64,000 nt of DNA from Cupriavidus necator (GTDB taxonomy: Bacteria; Pseudomonadota; Gammaproteobacteria; Burkholderiales; Burkholderiaceae): positions 2,542,001 to 2,606,000 of the forward strand of contig CP074381.1 in assembly GCA_022041995.1 (NCBI GenBank), in the 5' to 3' direction. Below the pieces are notes generated by a model that saw only the letters and a list, made by a program, of their open reading frames with translations, searched no databases and had not been told where the DNA came from. Shown one piece after another: positions 1-8,409 of the stretch (positions are counted from its first letter, which is position 1; every line of letters begins with the position of its first letter). A program made the translations under genes and the position numbers.

Positions 1-2
1 GG

Positions 3-416
3 ACATGCCAACGCGGTGTTCGCTTCGAGAACTGGATCCTGATCTGCACGCTGCATGACGGCTACCACTTGTTCGACGAGATGATGCTCTTCGATCTGGA
101 CACCGACCCGCATGAGCAGAATAACCTGGTTGCCGCCCGACCTGACGTGGTGAAGAAAGGTCTGGATCTGTTGGAAACCTGGGAGGCGGAAATGATGCCC
201 AATGCCGCTCGGGGCCGAGACCCGCTGGCCAACGTCCGCGACGAGGGCGGGCCCTATCACGTCCGCGGGAAATTGCCCGCCTATCTGACCCGACTAGTGG
301 AAACGGGCAGAGCCGATAAGGCACAAGCGCTGGCTACAAAGTACGCCGAAGAGTTGCAGCGGCCGGCTCGGCAAAGCCGGCCACCGGTCACCATTCGCAA
401 CCTGGGCACCGTCTGA
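3..416 (+). CDS. sulfatase, C-terminal fragment (cut by window start)
   Basis: The reading frame is open from the first bases, so the gene begins upstream of the window and only the last 137 or so residues are visible. The stretch LFDLDTDPHEQNNL is the typical C-terminal signature of arylsulfatase-type hydrolases, just before the closing small domain. The catalytic CxPxR motif would lie upstream and cannot be checked. The gene is followed at 82 bases by a formylglycine-generating enzyme and two further sulfatases on the same strand, so it is probably the third sulfatase of one locus. Substrate is unknown. Confidence 0.8.
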   Translation, partial: TCQRGVRFENWILICTLHDGYHLFDEMMLFDLDTDPHEQNNLVAARPDVVKKGLDLLETWEAEMMPNAARGRDPLANVRDEGGPYHVRGKLPAYLTRLVETGRADKAQALATKYAEELQRPARQSRPPVTIRNLGTV

Positions 417-498
417 TTTCCCTGGTCATACCGTGCGTGGCCGCCATGACACACGAGATTGGCCGGCCCAATACCGCGCAACGATCAAAATTTGTGCC

Positions 499-1800
499 AT
501 GAAGAGTTCCATGAAGGACAGGAAGCATAGCGGGCCGCGAGCGGTCAGGCAGATGCCTGCGCCCTCCGTGCGCCAGGAGACGCGGGCTGGCCAGCGCGCA
601 GTGCCGTGGCGCCAGCGCACCGGTGCGTGGATCGCCACGGCGATTGCCATACCGGCGGCAATTGGCCTCGCAGTGGCCTGGGCGGGTGGTATGCAGGGCG
701 AGGCAGCGTCGCCGAGCGGTGGAAAAGCTGCGCCGGTGATCATCGGTGACGGTGTCAACGGTCCGCGCAACATGGCATGGATCCCGGGTGGCACATTCAT
801 GATGGGCAGCGACCACAAGCTCGCTCAGACCAATGAGCGCCCTGCGCACAAAACGCGGGTGCATGGCCTCTGGATGGACCAGCATCACGTGACCAATGCG
901 GAGTTTCGCACGTTCGTATCGGAAACCGGCTACGTCACCACTGCGGAACAGAAGCCCGATTGGGAAACCATCAGGGTCCAGGTTCCGCCGGGCACGCCGC
1001 GCCCGTCCGACAGCGTACTGGTGCCCGGCGGCATGGTGTTCGCTGGCACCGACCGCCCAGTGCCTTTGCACGACTACTCCCGCTGGTGGCGCTTTGTGCC
1101 GGGCGCAGACTGGCGTCATCCGAACGGCCCGGGCAGCTCCATTGAAGGCAAGGACAATCATCCGGTCGTGCAGGTGTCCTACGAGGATGCGCAAGCCTAT
1201 GCCAGATGGGCCGGCAAGCGCTTGCCGACCGAAGCCGAATGGGAGTTCGCAGCGCGCGGAGGCATGGAGCAGGCCACCTACGCCTGGGGAGACCAGTTCT
1301 CGCCAGGCGGCACCCAGATGGCCAATGTCTGGCAGGGCCAGCAGTCCCAACCGTTCCCGGTGGTCAGCGCCAAGGCTGGCGGTGCGCTCGGCACAAGTGC
1401 CGCCGGCACCTTTCCTGCCAACGGCTATGGACTCTACGACATGACCGGGAACGCGTGGCAATGGGTAGCGGACTGGTATCGCGCTGACCAGTTCAGGCGC
1501 GTTGCCGCGGCTGGCCACAAGGAAGTCGATCCGCAGGGCCCTGCCGACAGTTGGGACCCTTCGGAGCCGGGCGTTCCCGTGCAAGCGCCCAGACGCGTGA
1601 TTCGCGGAGGCTCCTTCCTTTGCAATCAGGACTATTGCCTGAGTTACCGCCCGAGCGCGAGGCGCGGGACGGATCCCTACACCAGCATGTCGCACCTTGG
1701 CTTCCGGCTGGTGATGGACCAGGACGCCTGGCATGCAAGGGCGCGACAGCAGCAAGGACAAGTGCGGCAATTGACCAGGGCAACAGTGCCTGGCGGATAG
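499..1800 (+). CDS. formylglycine-generating enzyme (sulfatase-modifying factor), membrane-anchored
   Basis: FGE/SUMF1-family protein of 433 residues that oxidises the active-site cysteine of type I sulfatases to formylglycine. The family core runs from about residue 90 (NMAWIPGGTFMMGSD) to the end (LGFRLVMD). Near the C-terminus GGSFLCNQDYC places cysteines at codons 1621 and 1636, with the C-x4-C spacing of the copper-binding catalytic pair in authentic aerobic FGEs; many relatives in this superfamily lack it. A positively charged N-terminus precedes a hydrophobic stretch (GAWIATAIAIPAAIGLAVAWA), suggesting an inner-membrane anchor with the enzyme domain in the periplasm. The start is uncertain: GTG at 433 and ATG at 511 are in the same frame, and none has a strong ribosome site. 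The surrounding sulfatases are the likely clients. Confidence 0.88.
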   Translation: MKSSMKDRKHSGPRAVRQMPAPSVRQETRAGQRAVPWRQRTGAWIATAIAIPAAIGLAVAWAGGMQGEAASPSGGKAAPVIIGDGVNGPRNMAWIPGGTFMMGSDHKLAQTNERPAHKTRVHGLWMDQHHVTNAEFRTFVSETGYVTTAEQKPDWETIRVQVPPGTPRPSDSVLVPGGMVFAGTDRPVPLHDYSRWWRFVPGADWRHPNGPGSSIEGKDNHPVVQVSYEDAQAYARWAGKRLPTEAEWEFAARGGMEQATYAWGDQFSPGGTQMANVWQGQQSQPFPVVSAKAGGALGTSAAGTFPANGYGLYDMTGNAWQWVADWYRADQFRRVAAAGHKEVDPQGPADSWDPSEPGVPVQAPRRVIRGGSFLCNQDYCLSYRPSARRGTDPYTSMSHLGFRLVMDQDAWHARARQQQGQVRQLTRATVPGG

Positions 1801-1903
1801 GCCTGTGACTCAGGAGAAGACGCAATCGCTTGTTTGAGGGCGAGTACCACGGCAGGGTGAGGAGCCCAAGCGGCTCGTACATGAGGCAGAGGAGAAACGA
1901 AGA

Positions 1904-3553
1904 ATGGAACGTAGGTCAAACGGAACGGGGCTCGCGATGGGGATTCAGGCACAGTTACCAGAACTTGCAGCGAAAACCGAAGCGCGCAAAGGGCGGGACA
2001 CGTGCCGGCGCGCGCTGCACGCCATCGCAGCCCTGGCGCTCACCGTACCGTTGTCCCAGGTGCAGGCAGCACCCGATACCGGCCGGGACAGCCGCCCCAA
2101 CATCATCCTGCTGATTGCCGATGACCTGGGCTGGGGCGATCTCGGCAGCTATGGCCATCCGGTGTTCCGCACGCCGAACCTGGACCGGATGGCGGCGGAG
2201 GGCCAGCGCTGGACCAACTTCTACGTCAGTTCTCCGGTCTGCTCACCCAGCCGCGGCGCCATGCTGACCGGGCGGGCCGAAATCCGATCCGGCCTGTACG
2301 GCGCACTCAACAGCGTCCAGGTCGAAGGCGATCCCTACGGGTTCCCCGACCGCGAGACGACAGTCGCCAGCCTGCTGCGCGATGCCGGCTACGCCACCGC
2401 CCTGTTCGGCAAATGGCACCTGGGCGACGCCCCGCGCGCCTACCCCACGCGGCACGGCTTCGATTCGTGGTGGGGCATGCCGATGTCGAATGATGCGTAC
2501 TTCGCCGGGTTTCCTGGTGGCGTCAGCATCAAGGAACTGCGCCAACGCTTTGCCAGGGGTGAGTCGCCGAAGACCCTGTACCCCCTGTACTACCGGCAGG
2601 CGGTCGCGGCCTTCCGTGATCCGAAGAACAGCTACTGGAACTCGCCGCTGATCGCGAGCGAGCAGGTCGTCGTCAACGGCAAGACCGATTACCGCGATCA
2701 GGTGGTCGAGCGGCCGGTGGACCAGCCCAGCTACAACAAGCGGCTGACCGACCAGGTCGTCGACTACATCGGCCGCAAGCGCGACAAGCCTTTCCTGGCC
2801 TGGGTGGGATACGAGAAGCCACACCTGCCGCATATGCCGGCCCCCGAGTTCGTCGGCAGCAGCAAGGGCGGCCCGGTGGGGGACGCCATCGCGGAGCTCG
2901 ACCACAGCGTGGGGCGGGTGCTGGAGGCCGTGCGGCGTAGCCCCGACGCCAAGAACACGCTGGTCGTGTTCGTCAGCGACAACGGTCCCTGGATTCTGTA
3001 CGAGGAAATGGTGGGATCTGCCGGGATGCTGCGCGATGGCAAGGCGTCGACTTACGAAGGCGGCTCGCGCGTGCCGGCGCTGTTCTGGTGGCCGGGCACC
3101 GTCCGCCCCCGGGTGGTGGACGGCATTGGCGCCACCTACGATTTCCTGCCCACCTTCGTGGCGCTGGCAAAGGCCAGGCTGCCCGATGCGGTCATCGACG
3201 GCAGCGACTTGAGCAAGACACTGCGTGATCAGTCGCCGAGCCCGCGCCAGGTGCTTCCCTATTTCTACCGCGGTCGCTTGCAGGCCTGGCGCGAAGGCGA
3301 CTGGAAGGTCAATTTCTACGATGTTAGCGGGCGCAACCCTGAGGGCGGCCTGCAGGCCAGGCTGGCCAAGCCGACGCTGTACAACCTTGGCCGCGATCCC
3401 GGTGAGAAGTTTGACAAGGCCGAGATCGAACCCGCAATCCTGCAGCGCCTGCAACATGACGCCGAGGCATTCGAACGCTCGTTCCTGAAGGCCGCGCCGG
3501 AGTTCGACCGGGTGACCCTCGAGCATGGTCCGGCAGGGCGACGTGGCGAATGA
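1904..3553 (+). CDS. exported type I sulfatase (arylsulfatase A / GALNS-like)
   Basis: Alkaline-phosphatase-fold sulfatase of 549 residues hydrolysing a sulfate ester. The N-terminal metal site is PNIILLIADDLGWGD (about residue 66 on). The modification motif CSPSR has its cysteine at residue 113 (codon 2240), followed by GAMLTGR, so it is the cysteine type that needs FGE. Further typical elements are FGKWHLGD and FVSDNGPW. A hydrophobic segment ALHAIAALALTVPLSQVQA at about residues 37-55 looks like a signal peptide behind an unusually long charged N-region. The start at 1904 is preferred because GAGGAG lies 9 bases upstream; ATG 1937 lacks such a site. The gene ends just before the next sulfatase, so co-transcription is likely. 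Substrate cannot be read from the sequence. Confidence 0.9.
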   Translation: MERRSNGTGLAMGIQAQLPELAAKTEARKGRDTCRRALHAIAALALTVPLSQVQAAPDTGRDSRPNIILLIADDLGWGDLGSYGHPVFRTPNLDRMAAEGQRWTNFYVSSPVCSPSRGAMLTGRAEIRSGLYGALNSVQVEGDPYGFPDRETTVASLLRDAGYATALFGKWHLGDAPRAYPTRHGFDSWWGMPMSNDAYFAGFPGGVSIKELRQRFARGESPKTLYPLYYRQAVAAFRDPKNSYWNSPLIASEQVVVNGKTDYRDQVVERPVDQPSYNKRLTDQVVDYIGRKRDKPFLAWVGYEKPHLPHMPAPEFVGSSKGGPVGDAIAELDHSVGRVLEAVRRSPDAKNTLVVFVSDNGPWILYEEMVGSAGMLRDGKASTYEGGSRVPALFWWPGTVRPRVVDGIGATYDFLPTFVALAKARLPDAVIDGSDLSKTLRDQSPSPRQVLPYFYRGRLQAWREGDWKVNFYDVSGRNPEGGLQARLAKPTLYNLGRDPGEKFDKAEIEPAILQRLQHDAEAFERSFLKAAPEFDRVTLEHGPAGRRGE

Positions 3554-3629
3554 CGCTTTGACTGTGGCGTCTTGCGGCCAAGCCCTGCGCCTGCCGAAAC
3601 GAAGGAACACCAACGGGAATCGACCCAGC

Positions 3630-5459
3630 ATGAACGTTCTCAACTGCACGAGGAATCCGCTTGCTCGCCTGCCTGGCGCAATGCGCCTGGCCATGCACGC
3701 CATCCTGCTGCTCATGGCCGCGCAGTCAGGCCTGCTCCATGCCCAGCCGCAGCCGCAGCCGCAGCCGGACAAGCCGAACATCCTCTGGATTACGGTGGAA
3801 GACATCACGACCTTCATCGGCGCGTACGGTGATCGCGAGGTGAAGACCCCCAATATTGACCAGTTGGCCAGTGAAGGGGTGCTCTACACCCACGCCTACC
3901 AGACGGCAGGCGTCTGCGCGCCCGCGCGCGCTGCGCTGATCACCGGCATGTATCCGACTTCAGTGGGCGCGCACCACATGCGTACCGGGCCCGGGGAGAT
4001 GCAGGCCCCCGGCAGCGGCGCTGCGCAGCGGCCGGAAGGGATCCCCCCGACCTACTCCGTCGTGCTGCCGGAGCAAGTCCGGGCCTTCCCGGAGTATCTG
4101 CGCAAGGCGGGCTACTACACCACCAACAACCAGAAGCAGGATTACCAGTTCGAGGCGCCCGTCACGGTCTGGGATGAAAACGGGCCATCAGCGTCATTCC
4201 GGAACCGCCCCAAGGGAAAGCCGTTTTTTTCGGTCTTCAACTTCTTCCTGACCCACGAATCGATGGTGGCCTTGCGCAAGGATCCCTTGCTCGATGATCC
4301 GGCCAGGGTATCCGTACCGCCGATCTTCCCGGATACCACGGCCGTGCGCGGCGACATTGCCCGCATGCATACCAATATCGCGCTGATGGACCGGCAGGTT
4401 GGCGAACTGATCCAGATCCTGAAGGACGACGGCCTGTACGACAACACCGTCATTTTTTTCTTCGCCGACAACGGCGGCAACCTGCCATGGATGAAGCGGG
4501 AGATCCTCGAGCGCGGCACGCATGTGCCCCTCATCGTGCGATATCCCGGCGGCCAGCACGCGGGTACCCGCCGCGACGAGCTGGTCAGCGGTGTCGACCT
4601 GGCACCAACGGTGCTTTCGCTGGCTGGCGTGCCGGTGCCAGGCTATATGCAGGGCCAGGCCTTCCTCGGCGAGCAGCGGGCCAGCATCCCTCGCCGTTAC
4701 GTCTTTGCGGCGCGCGACCGCATGGATACCGGATACGACAGGGTACGAATGGTGCGGGACCAGCGCTATCGCTATCTGTACAACTACATGCCGGAGCTGC
4801 CCTACTATCAGGATCTCAAGTTCCGCACCATGCTGCCCATGATGCGCGACATCCTGAAGCTCAGGGGTGAAGGCAGCCTCCCTCCCGCCACGGCCGCATG
4901 GTTCAAGACAAAGCCTGTGGAGGAGCTCTACGATGCGGAGCAGGATCCATGGGAGCTGCACAACCTGGCCGACGATCCGCGCTACCAGGGCAAGCTTGAG
5001 GAACTGAGGCAGGCCTTTCACGCGTGGACGGCCAGGTACGGCGATCTGGGGGGCGTGCCCGAGCGGGACATGCTGAGACAGATGTGGCTGGGCGGTAACG
5101 CGCCGCCGGCTACCGCGACACCCGTGGTGCACAAGGCGGGCGATGGCGTGCGCATTACCTGCGCGACCGCGGGAGCATCCATCGGGTACTGGATCGAGCG
5201 GCCCGCAGCGATTCCGGCCGCGGCTACGCACGTGGTGCAAAGCTGGGACTACGAGCGCCTGGCCGGCGAATTGCTTGGGAAAGGTTATGCAAAGCCGGGC
5301 GACAAACGTCCGGTGCCACCCATATGGCGCGTCTACGACGGCGAAGTCATTGCGCTGCGTCGCGGGGAGATCCTGCACGTGAATGCGATGCGCATTGGCT
5401 ATACCCCGGCCCGGATTGATCATGTCGACGGCAGCACCGTGGTGCCGGATGCGCCTTAG
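3630..5459 (+). CDS. exported type I sulfatase, sulfoglucosamine sulfohydrolase-like, with C-terminal extension
   Basis: A 609-residue sulfatase with a Sec-type signal peptide (LAMHAILLLMAAQSGLLHA) followed by a short Gln-Pro repeat. The metal-binding start is PNILWITVEDITTFIGAYGD, and the formylglycine site is CAPAR within AGVCAPARAALITGMYP. The N-terminal pattern resembles N-sulfoglucosamine sulfohydrolase-like sulfatases more than the preceding enzyme, so the two probably attack different sulfate groups. After the sulfatase core (about residue 480) there is an extra module of some 120 residues; DGVRITCATAGASIGYWI resembles the beta-sandwich seen at the C-terminus of chitobiases and some sulfatases. 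An in-frame start at 3525 overlaps the upstream gene but would bury the signal peptide, so 3630 is chosen. Confidence 0.87.
   Translation: MNVLNCTRNPLARLPGAMRLAMHAILLLMAAQSGLLHAQPQPQPQPDKPNILWITVEDITTFIGAYGDREVKTPNIDQLASEGVLYTHAYQTAGVCAPARAALITGMYPTSVGAHHMRTGPGEMQAPGSGAAQRPEGIPPTYSVVLPEQVRAFPEYLRKAGYYTTNNQKQDYQFEAPVTVWDENGPSASFRNRPKGKPFFSVFNFFLTHESMVALRKDPLLDDPARVSVPPIFPDTTAVRGDIARMHTNIALMDRQVGELIQILKDDGLYDNTVIFFFADNGGNLPWMKREILERGTHVPLIVRYPGGQHAGTRRDELVSGVDLAPTVLSLAGVPVPGYMQGQAFLGEQRASIPRRYVFAARDRMDTGYDRVRMVRDQRYRYLYNYMPELPYYQDLKFRTMLPMMRDILKLRGEGSLPPATAAWFKTKPVEELYDAEQDPWELHNLADDPRYQGKLEELRQAFHAWTARYGDLGGVPERDMLRQMWLGGNAPPATATPVVHKAGDGVRITCATAGASIGYWIERPAAIPAAATHVVQSWDYERLAGELLGKGYAKPGDKRPVPPIWRVYDGEVIALRRGEILHVNAMRIGYTPARIDHVDGSTVVPDAP
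3744..3767 (+). repeat. tandem hexamer repeat, 4 x CAGCCG
   Basis: Four perfect copies of CAGCCG encode the Gln-Pro repeat just after the signal peptide of the sulfatase at 3630. It would form a short flexible linker, and slippage could change its length in frame. Confidence 0.9.
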
Positions 5460-5552
5460 TGCGCCCCATTGGCCAGCCGGGTCCGCAAGTGCGGCACGCG
5501 CTCACCTTCTAGCAGCATTGACTCTCAACAAGCGGAAATCCCAAGAATCCCG

Positions 5553-6320
5553 ATGTCTTACGCGATCTACCCCAGCCTGAACGGAAGGCCTGTAGTCATC
5601 ACCGGTGGCGGCAGCGGAATCGGCGCGGAAATGGTGGGTGCATTCGCCCGGCAAGGTGCCCGGGTCCATTTCATCGATGTGTCCGAATCAGACGCCCGGC
5701 AGGTCCAGGGCGCGCTTGCAGCTGAGGGACTGCATACCTGTTTTCGCCAATGCGACTTGCGTGACCTGGATGCCGTCGGGACGGTGTTCGCCGGCATCGC
5801 CGACGACGCCGGGCCGATCGAGGTGCTGGTCAACAACGCGGGAAACGATGACCGGCACCAGGTCGATGCCGTGACCCCTTCCTACTGGGATGACCGCATT
5901 GCCGTGAACCTGCGGCATCAGTTCTTCTGTGCGCAGCTTGTGGCTGCCAGCATGCGGACCATCGGCCGGGGCGTCATCCTGAACATGGGGTCGGCATCCT
6001 GGCATGTGGCCGTGCCGAACCTCTCGGTCTATATGACGGCAAAAGCCGGTATTGAAGGGCTCACGCGCGGACTGGCGCGCGACCTGGGTGGCCATGGCAT
6101 ACGGGTCAACTGCATCGTGCCTGGCGCCGTGCGGACCCCCCGCCAGACGCAGCTCTGGCAGACACCTGAGAGCGAAGCGAAATTGCTCGAGAGCCAATGC
6201 TTTCCTGAGCGCATCGAACCGGAGCACGTGGCGCGCATGGCGCTGTTTCTCGCATCGGACGACGCAGCGCGCTGCTCAGGGCGCGAGTATTTTGTCGATG
6301 CGGGGTACTTCGGCGCATGA
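5553..6320 (+). CDS. short-chain dehydrogenase/reductase (probable sugar 1-dehydrogenase)
   Basis: Classical SDR of 255 residues. The cofactor loop TGGGSGIG is near residue 18, NNAG near 92, the catalytic serine region is NMGSAS, and the active-site pair is YMTAK. The C-terminal RCSGREYFVDAGYF is the usual end of the family. Start 5553 gives the standard length and places the Rossmann motif correctly. Its stop overlaps the start of the SMP-30/lactonase gene by ATGA, implying translational coupling. A dehydrogenase paired with a lactonase is the classic layout for oxidising an aldose to an aldonolactone and then an aldonate. Aldose as substrate is inferred from the pairing and the neighbouring sulfatases. 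Confidence 0.85.
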   Translation: MSYAIYPSLNGRPVVITGGGSGIGAEMVGAFARQGARVHFIDVSESDARQVQGALAAEGLHTCFRQCDLRDLDAVGTVFAGIADDAGPIEVLVNNAGNDDRHQVDAVTPSYWDDRIAVNLRHQFFCAQLVAASMRTIGRGVILNMGSASWHVAVPNLSVYMTAKAGIEGLTRGLARDLGGHGIRVNCIVPGAVRTPRQTQLWQTPESEAKLLESQCFPERIEPEHVARMALFLASDDAARCSGREYFVDAGYFGA

Positions 6321-7195
6321 ACACGATCCAACCTGTTTGCATATGGCCCCTGAACGCCGAGCTTGGAGAAGGGCCGCTCTGGCATGGCGCCGAGCGCGCG
6401 GTCTATTTCGTCGACATCAAGGGAAGAAGGATTCATCGTTACTGCACGGCCACTGGCGCAAAGCAAAGCTGGACCGTTCCAGGCCAGCCGGGATTCATTG
6501 CGGCGCTTTCCGATCGATTTTTCCTGTGCGGCCTGCAGGACGGACTCTACCGTTTTGATCCCGTGCAAGGACACTGCCTCAAGCTGGTCGAGGTCGAGCC
6601 GGACCTTCCGGGAAACCGGATCAATGACGGGTTCGTTGATCCGCACGGCCGCCTCTGGTTTGGCACGATGGATGACGCCGAGACCGCGGTGAGTGGTTCG
6701 CTCTATCAGATGAGCGAGAGCGGACAACTATCGCGCCGCGACGCAGGGTATGCCATCACCAACGGGCCTGCCATGAGCCCGGATGCCCGCACGCTCTACC
6801 ACGCCGACACGGTGCGGCGTCTGGTCTATGCTTTTGACGTAGGGCATGATGGCGTGCTGTCTGACAAGCGGATCTTTGCCCGTATTTCCGGGTCCGGCTT
6901 CCCCGATGGGATGGCCGTCGATGCGGACGGCTTTGTCTGGATTGCCTTGTTCGGCGGCGCGAGAATCGAGCGCTGGTCAGCCGACGGAGTGCTGGCAGGC
7001 GTTGTGCAATTTCCATGCGCCAATATCACCAAACTGGCATTTGGAGGAGACGATCTGCGCAGCGTCTACGTTACAACCGCCTGGAAGGGGCTCGTCCCCG
7101 AGGAGCGCGACCGGCAACCGTTGGCAGGCGGGCTCTTCCAGTTTCGGGCGCCAGCGAGCGGCTTGTCGCAGCCGGCATGCAGCAAAGCGGTCTAA
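6317..7195 (+). CDS. SMP-30/gluconolactonase family lactonase
   Basis: Six-bladed beta-propeller hydrolase of 292 residues in the SMP-30/gluconolactonase/LRE family, which opens sugar lactones using a single divalent metal. Recognisable family elements are ELGEGPLWH near the start (metal-binding Glu), NRINDGFVDPHGRLWFGTM in the middle (Asn/Asp metal ligands) and GFPDGMAVDADGFVW. There is no signal peptide, so it acts in the cytoplasm. It overlaps the SDR by 4 bases and should hydrolyse that enzyme's product. It is the last gene of the plus-strand sulfatase block; no clear terminator was found in the 138 bases that follow. Confidence 0.85.
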   Translation: MNTIQPVCIWPLNAELGEGPLWHGAERAVYFVDIKGRRIHRYCTATGAKQSWTVPGQPGFIAALSDRFFLCGLQDGLYRFDPVQGHCLKLVEVEPDLPGNRINDGFVDPHGRLWFGTMDDAETAVSGSLYQMSESGQLSRRDAGYAITNGPAMSPDARTLYHADTVRRLVYAFDVGHDGVLSDKRIFARISGSGFPDGMAVDADGFVWIALFGGARIERWSADGVLAGVVQFPCANITKLAFGGDDLRSVYVTTAWKGLVPEERDRQPLAGGLFQFRAPASGLSQPACSKAV

Positions 7196-7333
7196 TCGAG
7201 ATTGCGAGAACCGGAGGTTGGCCATGACACCCGGATCACGCAAGGCAAAAAAAAATGTTCAAGTAGCTGCGGCCGTCTCTGACCGGCCCATTGCCGATAT
7301 TCCAGCCCCGGGGTCCCGGTGCCCGAAACGGCC

Positions 7334-8233
7334 TCACATGAAGCCCGGGTTTCGCGGGAGATAGCGCGTCCAGTCGCCGCAGTCATGCGTCGACATCAGC
7401 ACCATCGGAAGTGCGAATCGCATGCCTTGGCTGGCCGCGATCGCCAGTGCATCGCTCGTCCCCGGAACGAACACGGAGATCTGCTTTGCATTCCCCGCGA
7501 CGGCCATCGCCAGCGCCGCCCGGAATGCACCAGGCATCGCATGCGCGTGCATGACCGCCAGGGGACCTACATGGCCGGTTGCGGCAACGTACGCGTAGCC
7601 GACGCGCTCACCTCCGTCTTCGAGAAAAACGCCTTTCATCCTGGGCGCACCCAGCAGATACCGGTGATGCTTCTCTCGCGAAACACCCACGGTTGCGACG
7701 TCGAGCTGCCGCAGCATTTCGAGATCGACGGCAGTCGTCCGGATGGGCGTCGCGCGAAGCGCGGGACCCTGCGCGTGACGCACCAATGACTCGCGCTCTG
7801 CGCTGCACAAATGGATGGGCACGCGCGGAAGCAAGCCGTGCCGCACGTACAGACCCTGGGACACGACGTTGAAGGCGAAGGTAATCAGGCTCTTTTCGGT
7901 CGCACCGGCCTGGCTCGCATGCTGCATGGTGCGGTCCAGCAGTTCGTTGCCGATGCCCTGTCCCTGCCGGCCAGGTGCAACGAACAGTTCCGCCAGGAAC
8001 CAGAGCCGGCCGCAAACCCAGCTCAGGGCAAAGCCGACAATCTCGTCATCATCCACGGCCAGCCACACTCCGCGTGGATCGTCTCGAAGGCAGAACGCCT
8101 GGAAATCCGGAAGCCGCGACGTGGCGATCGGCCCGAAACCGTGGCGGACGGTCAGGTCGTTGATACTGCGGGCTACCAGTTCTTCGGCGTGTGCCAGTTC
8201 GTCGGCGCTTGCAGGTCGGACAACGAGCGGCAT
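7334..8233 (-). CDS. GNAT-family N-acetyltransferase, two-domain
   Basis: Protein of 299 residues. The N-terminal half is a GNAT acyltransferase domain with the acetyl-CoA loop RQGQGIGNELL at about residues 93-103. The C-terminal half (from about residue 160) resembles a second, more degenerate GNAT fold. The start at 8233 is supported by a strong ribosome site (GGAGG, 5 bases before the ATG). Substrate unknown. It runs opposite to the sulfatase block and converges on it. The group II intron sits about 100 bases upstream of its start, just outside the predicted promoter. Confidence 0.75.
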   Translation of the reverse strand: MPLVVRPASADELAHAEELVARSINDLTVRHGFGPIATSRLPDFQAFCLRDDPRGVWLAVDDDEIVGFALSWVCGRLWFLAELFVAPGRQGQGIGNELLDRTMQHASQAGATEKSLITFAFNVVSQGLYVRHGLLPRVPIHLCSAERESLVRHAQGPALRATPIRTTAVDLEMLRQLDVATVGVSREKHHRYLLGAPRMKGVFLEDGGERVGYAYVAATGHVGPLAVMHAHAMPGAFRAALAMAVAGNAKQISVFVPGTSDALAIAASQGMRFALPMVLMSTHDCGDWTRYLPRNPGFM

Positions 8234-8261
8234 GGCTACCTCCTGCGTGACAACGTCTGAA

Positions 8262-8290
8262 TTTATAGCAGAAGGCCACCGCAGGGCCAA
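8262..8290 (-). promoter_or_regulatory. predicted sigma70 promoter of the GNAT gene
   Basis: On the minus strand TTGGCC (8290-8285) is followed after exactly 17 bases by TATAAA (8267-8262), 28 bases before the GNAT start codon. The match is 4/6 and 5/6. It lies wholly in the 3' flank of the intron, so the insertion leaves it intact. Confidence 0.55.
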
Positions 8291-8333
8291 GCGCCCAATC
8301 AATGGCTGCGCCGCGTCCGCTTTTGGCCGACGG

Positions 8334-8404
8334 ATAGGGGTAGGAAACGGCGAGCGCCGTCCCCTCCCTCCGAACCCGGTGTGCGGTTTTCCCGCGACGG
8401 GCTC
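8334..8404 (-). ncRNA. group II intron domains V and VI
   Basis: Read on the minus strand, GAGCCCG pairs with CGGGTTC across an inner CGCGG-GAAAA-CCGCA hairpin (8404-8372): the catalytic domain V, with an AGC triad and a GAAA-type tip. Domain VI follows (8371-8334) as GGGGACGGCG-CTCG-CCGTTTCCTACCCC with a candidate branch-point A in CCTACC. The maturase stop codon lies 5 bases before domain V. Confidence 0.8.
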
Positions 8405-8409
8405 TCCAG

